Assembly: GCA_900550445.1 (NCBI GenBank)
Contig: URSF01000024.1
Span: 1-43,005, forward strand
DNA: 43,005 bases
Origin: an uncultured Rhodospirillaceae bacterium
Lineage (GTDB): Bacteria; Pseudomonadota; Alphaproteobacteria; CAAGCB01; CAG-977
Direction of reading: 5' to 3'
Part shown: positions 16,433-25,213 of the stretch, in pieces
Layout: each line of letters starts with the position of its first letter
Position numbering within the stretch: position 1 is the first letter of the stretch
Notes under the pieces: generated by a model
Told to the model about the DNA's origin: nothing
The model's database searches: none
The model's input: the letters and a program-made list of their open reading frames with translations, nothing else
Position numbers and translations under genes: made by a program

Positions 16433-17212
16433 ATGAAAAAGCAAATACTTTTAACCGGAATGCTGACGATATCTCTTCTGATTCCCGTATCAGAAGCGAA
16501 AGCTCAGGGCTGGCCGACATTTGACGTTGCCAAACTGGCTTCCCTGATTACCAATCTGGTCGGTCGTTTTCAGCCGATCCCGCAGGTATTAAGCCGTGTC
16601 AATCAGGTAAAAACGACGATGTCGCAGATTCAGGCGGTTGGCCAGGCGGCGATGTCCGGCGATTTGAAATCAATCGGTCAGGCTGCTTCGGGAGCTCTGA
16701 AGTCAGGGGCGTTTACAGGCGGAAAAGAGATAGATGTTGTGAAAGCAGCTGAAGGAAAAGCCGAAGATGCCATGAAGGCAATTAAAGAAAAAATGTTTTT
16801 TCTGCAAGATCGGTCTCCTTCTATGGAAGAAAGCAGAGAAATTGATAAGGCCAGAAAAGAATTCAAAAAAGCCGCCAATTCAGAAGCGCTTTCAATTTCT
16901 TTGTATATGGCTATAAATGCTGCAGAACAATCGGAAGAACGCTTTAAAAAGGCAGATGAGGCTATGAAAAATGCCGAAACGCTTCAAGACAGCGTTAATG
17001 CGAATACAATGATGATTATGAACGGCAATTATGAACGTTTAAATCAAATCGCCTTAAAACTGGCCGAACTGCAAAAAACAACGTCAACCTTAATCAGTTC
17101 CACGCCCAGCAGCGGCTTCAAAAAGCCGGAACCGATAAAAGGACTGAAATTAAGATCAGGGGAAGTATATTCCGTAGAAGAAAAGGATGAAATCGATGTT
17201 GACTTTGAATAA
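16433..17212 (+). CDS. Exported VirB5/TrbJ-like protein (paralogue 3)
   Basis: A 259-residue exported helical protein. The signal peptide ends at SEAKA; the mature protein starts QGWPTFDVAKLASLITNL, like VirB5-type starts. The block KMFFLQDRSPSMEESREIDK...RKEFKKA lines up with the block in the preceding gene, followed by the same style of long helix and a C-terminal QDSVNANTMMIMNGNY helix resembling TrbJ/VirB5 ends. AAAGGA precedes the ATG. It sits 14 bases after the previous gene and overlaps the next. These look like tandem diverged duplicates. Confidence 0.5.
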   Translation: MKKQILLTGMLTISLLIPVSEAKAQGWPTFDVAKLASLITNLVGRFQPIPQVLSRVNQVKTTMSQIQAVGQAAMSGDLKSIGQAASGALKSGAFTGGKEIDVVKAAEGKAEDAMKAIKEKMFFLQDRSPSMEESREIDKARKEFKKAANSEALSISLYMAINAAEQSEERFKKADEAMKNAETLQDSVNANTMMIMNGNYERLNQIALKLAELQKTTSTLISSTPSSGFKKPEPIKGLKLRSGEVYSVEEKDEIDVDFE

Positions 17213-17969
17213 AATGAAAAAAACGTTCTTGGCCGTCGGTTTGGTGCTGGCTTTTTCTTCTTCGCCGGCTCAGGCGGGGTGTATGCCGATCAATCCGATT
17301 TGCCTGTTCAAAATGATTTTAAAGGCAACGCCCGGAATGCCGGTTTTCGATTTTGCTTCGGTGCCCGCGATTATTCCGCATGTCCCTGCCGCTTTGTTAA
17401 AGGAAGGGCAGGCCAAGTTAAAAGAAGTTGCTGATAACGCTTTGGAAAAAGTCCGTTCCGGAGAATTGCCGTCAATGGCTGATATTAAACTGGATATGCC
17501 CAGTTTTGAAGGAATCGCTCAGCCGGAAAATCAAGAATATTCCTCTTTAGAGGCTTTCCCTGAGATGGATAGCGAGGATCCTTTAGAGATCGCCAAAGCC
17601 ATAGAAGTCATTTTTCTGCGTCCCGGTTGGGATCAGGAAGGTTCTGCGATGACACAGTATGATAAACTTCTGTCGAATTATTATCAGGGACGTTTTAAAT
17701 ACAATAATCTTGTCGAGATCGCCGGATACACGGCCTTTATGCAGAATAAGTTGGAAGAACTGATGGTTGTTGCCGAAGATATTCAGAAACAAATTGAAAG
17801 CGCTGATGATTTAAATAAAGCGCAGCGCGCAAACTATTCGGCACATTTGATGGAATATCAGCTGATGATTGTTTATAATCAGCTGTTGGCTGCCGGATTG
17901 CAACTGGATACGGCAAACACTCTGAGCGATGGTATACTTTTAGACCAGCCTATTTTCGGCAATATGTAG
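17196..17969 (+). CDS. Exported helical protein (paralogue 4)
   Basis: A 257-residue exported protein. The ATG at 17196 has AAGGA 8 bases upstream and gives a signal peptide MKKTFLAVGLVLAFSS...AQA; starts at 17187 and 17214 lack a well-spaced RBS. The cleavage region QAGC is a poor lipobox (Gln at -3). The mature N-terminus CMPINPICLF has two cysteines. From about residue 140 the pattern VIFLRPGW...RFKYNNLVEIAGYTAF... LMEYQLMIVYNQLLAAGLQL parallels the helical block of paralogue 2. The first 13 residues lie in an overlap with the previous gene. Confidence 0.5.
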   Translation: MLTLNKMKKTFLAVGLVLAFSSSPAQAGCMPINPICLFKMILKATPGMPVFDFASVPAIIPHVPAALLKEGQAKLKEVADNALEKVRSGELPSMADIKLDMPSFEGIAQPENQEYSSLEAFPEMDSEDPLEIAKAIEVIFLRPGWDQEGSAMTQYDKLLSNYYQGRFKYNNLVEIAGYTAFMQNKLEELMVVAEDIQKQIESADDLNKAQRANYSAHLMEYQLMIVYNQLLAAGLQLDTANTLSDGILLDQPIFGNM

Positions 17970-17997
17970 CCAATTCTAGAAAGAGAGGAGAAAAAAA

Positions 17998-19908
17998 ATG
18001 AAACCTTCTTTGAAAAAAACGCTGATGACGGTAACGATATTGTCTGCCGGATTCTTTGCTCTTTCTTCCAGCTTGGCTTATGCCGATTATAAAAAGCCGG
18101 AAGTAAAGAAAACAGCCTCTAACACCAGTTTTCAACAATATCCGAAACTGGGTGAAGTCAAAGACGACGTAAATACGGCGCTTGACCTGCACCAGACTGC
18201 CGCTTCGCTGCTTTCGGAAAAGCAACAGCTGGAAGAATACAAGGAAAGTATTGAAAAATACAATGAAATTGAACGCCGTTTGGCGCAAAACATACAATGC
18301 AATATTTCTCAGTTGAAAGAACATTTTTCTGACGGCGACGCTGTTTGGAAAAAAGTTTCCGCCTGGGCTGAAGACAGCGCTTCTACGCTGTTGGCGGAAG
18401 CTTCCGATTCTTTGGGCGACGAAGAATCTTCTTCGCAGTTAAGCGCGCTGGAAAGCAAGATTAATGCCGGCGATTCATCGGAAGACGCTTCTACGTCGGT
18501 AACGACGGATTCCGATTCTCCGTATTCTTCGATTAACGAAAACACGACGACGCAGGAAGCAATGGCGATGGTTAACGCCGGTACGGCCGAAGCGGAATCT
18601 GCCACCACCGACATGGATATGGCCGAAGCGTCCGCATACGGCAAGGTTCGTTGGGACGTCGGCAACACGGTTTTAAAGGACGTTTATGCCAACCCCAAAA
18701 AATGGGGTAAATTGGCGAAACCGTTCACGCCGTGGGTTGATCAAAAGCACGTTTACGACGTGTATTTGAACAACTTCTATGAAGAAATGGAAAAAAATTA
18801 TTCCAGAGTTTATTATACAACCGGAGAAGGCGGTATCAGTATTTCTCATACTCGTTCTTTCCCCGCTCGCCCGAAACTGAGCGCGTCGGATTCTTATCTG
18901 CCGGAAGATCATTATAACGGCGAAGTTCCGGATATAAAGGTATCCACGACGCAATACAGGGACGCTACGGCTTCGGTTGACGACAAATGGTGCGGTTCCA
19001 CAAACGGTATGAAAAACGAATGTGCCCGCGTTAACAAAGGTAAACTGTATCAGCAGCATTTGGCTTATGTGGCGGCATTGCAGGCTATTCCTTTGAAGAG
19101 CGGCTATTCCGCCCCGAAAATGGAAGCGCCGTATCTGCCGCAGAAACCTTTGCCGCCCTGGCGTGAATCCGTTTATATCATGAATGTGGAAAAACAGATT
19201 CCGGAAATGGCCTCCGATTTGCCGGATCCGTGGTTTAAGGTAACACAGTCGATTGAAAACTTTACTTCCGACGGTGAATTGTCGAATCTGGTTGAAAGAC
19301 ACGGTAATACCGTGCGTTACCGACCGGAAGACTATAATGCCGAAACAGGGGAAATCAAGAATAACTCCGACGGCACGCCCAGAATGCCGCTGCCTTTGAT
19401 GACGAACCGGATCAGTTCTTATCTGATGCTGGTTTCCGCCAAAGAAGAGCAGGAACCGATCAAAGACAGAGCCGTGGCTTCGATCAAGGAAATGAACGAA
19501 AATATTATTGCCACTTTGGAAAAAGCGGGATACACGGTTCCCAATCCGGCGACATTTGATCTGGCAAACGAAGCGGATTACAACATGGCTTTGCGGAAAA
19601 TGGAAGAACTGCAAAACGCGAAAATCAATTCCGCCAAAGCTAAAATGGAAAATCTGCGCGCTTCGTTCGGCGGAAAACTGCTGCCGTCCGTGACGCAAAT
19701 TCTGCAGGAAGAAACGACGACAATGGACGCTTTGCAGAAAGACACGGAATTCCTGATCGGTGTAACGCGTGATAATGCCGCGGAAATTAATTCACTGCTG
19801 TTGACGGCGGCGGCGGACGCTACGGCCAACCAGACGTATAAAGAAAATCTGGAAAACAGTATGGAAGATCTGGCGCCGATTCCGCCGATCGGCTGTCCGG
19901 TACTGTAA
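17998..19908 (+). CDS. Large exported protein of unknown function
   Basis: A 636-residue protein with a signal peptide (LMTVTILSAGFFALSSSLAYA). I do not recognise the family. An N-terminal helical part (about 35-110) is followed by an acidic Ser/Thr/Asp/Glu-rich linker (about 120-200). Next comes a Tyr/Trp/Pro-rich central region (about 220-420; VYDVYLNNFYEEMEKNYSRV, DKWCGSTNGMKNECARV), then a C-terminal helical region (about 480-630) ending PIPPIGCPVL. Cysteines in the central region and at the end could form disulphides. AGGAGA precedes the ATG. It is the last gene of the exported-protein operon, before a strong terminator, so it probably belongs to the same envelope machine. Confidence 0.6.
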   Translation: MKPSLKKTLMTVTILSAGFFALSSSLAYADYKKPEVKKTASNTSFQQYPKLGEVKDDVNTALDLHQTAASLLSEKQQLEEYKESIEKYNEIERRLAQNIQCNISQLKEHFSDGDAVWKKVSAWAEDSASTLLAEASDSLGDEESSSQLSALESKINAGDSSEDASTSVTTDSDSPYSSINENTTTQEAMAMVNAGTAEAESATTDMDMAEASAYGKVRWDVGNTVLKDVYANPKKWGKLAKPFTPWVDQKHVYDVYLNNFYEEMEKNYSRVYYTTGEGGISISHTRSFPARPKLSASDSYLPEDHYNGEVPDIKVSTTQYRDATASVDDKWCGSTNGMKNECARVNKGKLYQQHLAYVAALQAIPLKSGYSAPKMEAPYLPQKPLPPWRESVYIMNVEKQIPEMASDLPDPWFKVTQSIENFTSDGELSNLVERHGNTVRYRPEDYNAETGEIKNNSDGTPRMPLPLMTNRISSYLMLVSAKEEQEPIKDRAVASIKEMNENIIATLEKAGYTVPNPATFDLANEADYNMALRKMEELQNAKINSAKAKMENLRASFGGKLLPSVTQILQEETTTMDALQKDTEFLIGVTRDNAAEINSLLLTAAADATANQTYKENLENSMEDLAPIPPIGCPVL

Positions 19909-19926
19909 CAGATTGAAAATATACGG

Positions 19927-19960
19927 AAAAAGCCTTTCATTTTTAATGGAAGGCTTTTTT
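19927..19960 (+). terminator. Terminator closing the exported-protein operon
   Basis: A 15-bp stem AAAAAGCCTTTCATT / AATGGAAGGCTTTTT with one G-T wobble and a TTT loop, ending in a T run, 18 bases after the 636-residue gene. Confidence 0.88.
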
Positions 19961-19989
19961 GATTCTGCCGGCGGTTTTGATTATTCTGT

Positions 19990-20018
19990 TTGAAAAGAAA
20001 ATTGTTTGTTGCTATAAA
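19990..20018 (+). promoter_or_regulatory. Promoter of the atpHAGDC operon
   Basis: TTGAAA (19990-19995), a 17-base spacer ending in TGC (extended -10 element), then TATAAA (20013-20018). Expected start near 20025, with a leader of about 54 bases carrying GGAAGGA before the atpH ATG. This is the best-looking promoter in the window. Confidence 0.8.
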
Positions 20019-20078
20019 AGAATGTTTATAAAAAAATATGTTGCTGCAAAAAGCAAAGATTTTTAAACGGAAGGAATT

Positions 20079-20639
20079 ATGGCGAAGAAGATCAATAAAG
20101 CGGAACTGGCGCAGAAATATGCGTCAGCTCTGTTTGACGAAGCTGTGGCGCATGATCAGGTTGATGCCGTCGCCGGGGAAGTACGCGAACTGACGCAATT
20201 AATATTGGACAGCCCCGAATTTAAACGGTTGATCACATCTCAGTTGGTCAGTGCGCAAAGCCGCCGCAAAGGAATTGAACTGGTGTCCGATCAGGCGGGA
20301 TTATCCGATTCGACGCGTCGGTTTTTAGGTGTTTTGATTGAAAACGGCCGTTTGTCTCTTTTTCCTGAAATCGAACCTGCTTTTATACGGTTATATGAAG
20401 AATACAAAGGGGTTTTGCCTGTTTTTGTTGTTTCGGCGCAGACGCTGAACGATGCGTCGCGCCGGCGTCTGGCGGAAGTGCTGAAAAAGATTTTTAATAA
20501 GGATATCCGCCTGAATATTACGGTTAATCCGTCTTTGATCGGCGGACTGACGGTGCAGGTCGGGTCTTTTATGGCGGACGCTTCCGTGAAAACGAAATTG
20601 CAGAAACTTAATCTTGTTATGAAAGGTGTCGGGATATGA
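20079..20639 (+). CDS. atpH: F1 ATP synthase delta subunit
   Basis: A 186-residue OSCP/delta protein linking the F1 head to the peripheral stalk. The N-terminal helical domain starts KAELAQKYASALFDEA, and the C-terminal signature is PSLIGGLTVQVGSFMADASV. Length is normal. The stop overlaps the atpA start (ATGA), so translation is coupled. It is the first gene of atpHAGDC; the F0 genes are not in the window, as is usual in alphaproteobacteria, where they lie elsewhere. Confidence 0.95.
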   Translation: MAKKINKAELAQKYASALFDEAVAHDQVDAVAGEVRELTQLILDSPEFKRLITSQLVSAQSRRKGIELVSDQAGLSDSTRRFLGVLIENGRLSLFPEIEPAFIRLYEEYKGVLPVFVVSAQTLNDASRRRLAEVLKKIFNKDIRLNITVNPSLIGGLTVQVGSFMADASVKTKLQKLNLVMKGVGI

Positions 20640-22168
20640 ATCTCCAAGCGACGGAAATTTCATCTTTATTAAAGGAACGTATTGAAAATTTCGGGGCCGA
20701 ACCGGATATGTCCGAAGTCGGGCAGGTGCTGTCTGTCGGTGACGGGATTGCACGTATTTACGGTTTGGACAGGGTTCAGGCCGGCGAACTGGTTGAGTTT
20801 GAAGGCGGCTTGAAAGGAATGGCTCTAAACCTGGAAACCGACAGCGTCGGCGCCGTTGTTTTCGGACAGGACGCCGGAATTCACGAAGGGGAAACCGTCA
20901 AACGTACGGGGGAAATCGTCAATGCGCCCGTCGGAATGAATCTGCTGGGCCGTGTCGTAGACGCTTTGGGGAATCCGATTGACGGCAAAGGACCGATTGA
21001 CGCGGCTGAATATCGCGCCGTTGACGTCAAAGCGCCCGGTATTATTACACGCCGCAGCGTGCATGAACCGTTGCAGACAGGATTAAAAGCGATCGATTCC
21101 CTGATTCCGATCGGACGCGGTCAGCGCGAACTGATCATCGGCGACCGTCAGACGGGTAAAACGGCGATCATTCTGGACACGATTATTAACCAGAAAACAC
21201 TGAATGATCAGGCGAAAAATGATAAAGAAAAAATGTTCTGCATTTATGTCGCCATTGGTCAGAAACGTTCAACGGTTGCTCAGGTGATGCACATTCTGGA
21301 ACAATACGGCGCGCTGGATTATACGATTATCGTGGCGGCTACGGCTTCGGAATCGGCGCCTTTGCAGTTTATTGCGCCGTATACGGGCTGCGCGATGGGT
21401 GAATATTTTCGTGACAACGGCATGCACGCGGTCGTGTTTTATGACGATTTGTCCAAACACGCCGTCGCTTACCGTCAGATGTCTTTGCTGCTGCGCCGTC
21501 CGCCCGGCCGTGAAGCTTATCCCGGCGACGTATTTTATTTGCATTCCCGCCTGTTGGAACGCGCGGCAAAAATGAATGACGAATTAGGGGCCGGGTCTTT
21601 GACGGCTCTGCCCGTCATTGAAACGCAAGCCGGCGACGTGTCCGCTTATATTCCGACGAATGTCATTTCCATTACGGACGGGCAGATTTTTTTGGAAAGT
21701 GCGCTGTTCTATCAGGGGGTTCGCCCGGCGGTCAACGTCGGAATTTCTGTTTCCCGCGTAGGCTCTGCCGCGCAGATTAAGGCGATGAAGCAGGTGGCCG
21801 GCTCGATTAAGCTGGAATTGGCGCAGTATCGTGAAATGGCGGCTTTTTCGCAGTTTGCTTCAGATTTGGATCCGGCGACGCAAAAGCTGCTGAACCGCGG
21901 TTCCCGCCTGACCGAGCTGTTAAAACAAAAGCAGTATCACCCGATGCCCGTTGAAGAAGAAGTCGTATCAATTTTTACGGGGATTCGCGGGTATTTGGAC
22001 GATCTGCCCGTTGAAAAGATTTCCCGTTTTGAAACGGAAATGCTGACGCAGTTAAAGGCGACGGTTCCTTCGGTATTGGAATCGATTCGCGAAGAAAAGG
22101 TGCTGACGCCGGAAACAGAAGACGATCTGCGTTACTTCTTAGATGATTTTATCAAGAAGTTTTCTTAA
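20636..22168 (+). CDS. atpA: F1 ATP synthase alpha subunit
   Basis: A 510-residue regulatory/non-catalytic nucleotide-binding subunit. It shows the beta-barrel start (VGQVLSVGDGIARIYGLDRV), the P-loop GDRQTGKTA (about 169-177), and the family signature PAVNVGISVSRVGSAAQ with the conserved Arg. Length and motifs are normal. ATGA overlap with atpH; 18 bases to atpG. Confidence 0.98.
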   Translation: MNLQATEISSLLKERIENFGAEPDMSEVGQVLSVGDGIARIYGLDRVQAGELVEFEGGLKGMALNLETDSVGAVVFGQDAGIHEGETVKRTGEIVNAPVGMNLLGRVVDALGNPIDGKGPIDAAEYRAVDVKAPGIITRRSVHEPLQTGLKAIDSLIPIGRGQRELIIGDRQTGKTAIILDTIINQKTLNDQAKNDKEKMFCIYVAIGQKRSTVAQVMHILEQYGALDYTIIVAATASESAPLQFIAPYTGCAMGEYFRDNGMHAVVFYDDLSKHAVAYRQMSLLLRRPPGREAYPGDVFYLHSRLLERAAKMNDELGAGSLTALPVIETQAGDVSAYIPTNVISITDGQIFLESALFYQGVRPAVNVGISVSRVGSAAQIKAMKQVAGSIKLELAQYREMAAFSQFASDLDPATQKLLNRGSRLTELLKQKQYHPMPVEEEVVSIFTGIRGYLDDLPVEKISRFETEMLTQLKATVPSVLESIREEKVLTPETEDDLRYFLDDFIKKFS

Positions 22169-22186
22169 TTTTCTAAGGATACGCCC

Positions 22187-23323
22187 ATGGCAAATTTAAG
22201 AGAACTGCGAAATCGTATCGCTTCTATTAAATCGACGCGCAAAATCACGTCGGCGATGAAGATGGTTGCCGCTTCCCGTTTGCGTCAGTCGCAGCAGGCG
22301 ATTGAAGATTCGGGATATTTTACCGCTTCTTTAGGGCGGATTGTTCTGCGGCTGGGAAAAACGGTTTCTTATCTGCGGGCTCAGGACATTGCGAACGGCA
22401 TTGCGCCGCGTTATGAAATGCCGCGTCTGATTACGGGCGACGGCGAAGATCAGCGGCATTTGGTGATTATTTTCGCGTCTTCCCGCGGGCTGTGCAGCGG
22501 TTTTAACCTGAACATTGTCAAAAAAGCGGCGCAGTTTATAGAACATCTGCAGTCTCAGGGACGGGTCGTTCGCCTGATCTGCGTGGGATCAAAGGCGACG
22601 GATTTGCTGCGTGAACAGTTCGGCAAACAAATCGTGGCGACGTTTAACAGTCGTGTCAGCGTGTCCGACCAGCTGGCCGATGCGGAAAACATGGCGATGC
22701 ATCTGATCAGCATGTTTGAAAAGGGAACGATTGACGCCTGTTCTGTGGTTTACAATCATTTTCATTCCGCTATTTCGCAGGAAGTCCGGATCCGTCCGAT
22801 CGTTCCGATTCAGGCGGCGCGTATTCTGCAGCCGTTTACCGGTGAAAATCCGTGGGGATTTCTGATTGACGGCAGCGAAGGCAGCACGTTTCAGCTGCAG
22901 CGTCCTTCGCGGACCAAAAGCGGATCGCTGGGATCAAACAAAGGAATTGTCCGCGGCATCGGCGGCGCCAGAGTTAAAGCGCAAAGCCAGTATAAAACGA
23001 CGCAGGAACGCCGGATATTGGGAACGGACGGGATCAGCGAAGAACCTTTGCTGAATATTAATCCTTTGGAATACGATTATGAACCTGAAAATCCGCAGGA
23101 ACTGTTGAACGCTTTGCTGCCGGAAATGCTGACGTCGTTGATTTTCCGTTCTTCGCTGGAATCTGCGGCTTCTGAAAACGGGGCGCGCATGACGGCGATG
23201 GACAACGCGACAAACAACGCTGCGGATATTATTGATGATCTGACACTTTTGTATAACCGGACGCGTCAGGCGATGATCACAAGCGAGTTAACGGAAATTA
23301 TTTCGGGTGCGGAAGCACTTTAA
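22187..23323 (+). CDS. atpG: F1 ATP synthase gamma subunit with a large insertion
   Basis: A 378-residue rotor-shaft subunit; normal length is about 290. The N-terminal coiled-coil helix (LRELRNRIASIKSTRKITSA), the Rossmann-like part with SSRGLCSGFN, and the C-terminal helix (ENGARMTAMDNATNNAADII, then TELTEIISGAEAL) are all intact. Between RPIVPI (about 208) and YEPENPQELLNALLP (about 298) there are about 88 residues where E. coli has about 15. The insert is rich in Gly, Ser, Arg and Lys and has no Cys. A smaller extension lies near residues 62-90. The frame is unbroken, so this is not an assembly error by frameshift. TAAGGA precedes the ATG. Confidence 0.95.
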   Translation: MANLRELRNRIASIKSTRKITSAMKMVAASRLRQSQQAIEDSGYFTASLGRIVLRLGKTVSYLRAQDIANGIAPRYEMPRLITGDGEDQRHLVIIFASSRGLCSGFNLNIVKKAAQFIEHLQSQGRVVRLICVGSKATDLLREQFGKQIVATFNSRVSVSDQLADAENMAMHLISMFEKGTIDACSVVYNHFHSAISQEVRIRPIVPIQAARILQPFTGENPWGFLIDGSEGSTFQLQRPSRTKSGSLGSNKGIVRGIGGARVKAQSQYKTTQERRILGTDGISEEPLLNINPLEYDYEPENPQELLNALLPEMLTSLIFRSSLESAASENGARMTAMDNATNNAADIIDDLTLLYNRTRQAMITSELTEIISGAEAL

Positions 23324-23356
23324 CATTATTGATTTGAAGGACAGGAGCTGAAAAGA

Positions 23357-24805
<1,449 letters not shown>

Positions 24806-25213
24806 ATGGGTGAACAGGATTCGATTTTTGTTAAAATGCTGATTCCGCAAAAGCCTTTTTCCGTTAAGGAAGTGCTGAGCGTTGAAATTCCGGCGGTGGA
24901 CGGGCCGTATCTGATACTGCCCCGCCGCGCGCCGGCAATGAAATTGTTAAAGGACGGATTGGTTACTTTAGTCAATGCGGATCAGAACAAAAAAGAAAAA
25001 TACTTTATTTCCGCGGGAATCGCGAAGATCCGCGATAATGCCTGCACTATCCTGACGCATAATGTTTTAAACGTTGAAGAAGTCAAAATCGACGAGATTA
25101 AAAAAAGTTTGGAAGCATACAGAGAAAAAGAAAACAAAGAAACGCATTTAGATGAAATTGATCAGAAAAAAGCCGCTTTTCTCCAAATGATTGCAGGGTA
25201 TTTTGCGAAGTGA
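24806..25213 (+). CDS. atpC: F1 ATP synthase epsilon subunit (diverged)
   Basis: A 135-residue central-stalk subunit. The N-terminal beta-sandwich is recognisable (EIPAVDGPYLILPRRAPAMK and LLKDGLVTL), but the usual GxLPxHAP motif reads LILPRRAP, with His replaced. The C-terminal helices (VEEVKIDEIKKSLEAYREKE) are present but Lys/Glu-rich. Position directly after atpD with no gap fixes the identity. Confidence 0.88.
   Translation: MGEQDSIFVKMLIPQKPFSVKEVLSVEIPAVDGPYLILPRRAPAMKLLKDGLVTLVNADQNKKEKYFISAGIAKIRDNACTILTHNVLNVEEVKIDEIKKSLEAYREKENKETHLDEIDQKKAAFLQMIAGYFAK

Noticed and set aside
15899..16444. Long minus-strand ORFs across the repeat region (Ser/Thr/Phe-rich repeats)
   Set aside because: They are antisense shadows of the 54-bp coding repeats, with no RBS or sensible protein; the plus-strand frame has signal peptide, RBS and operon context.
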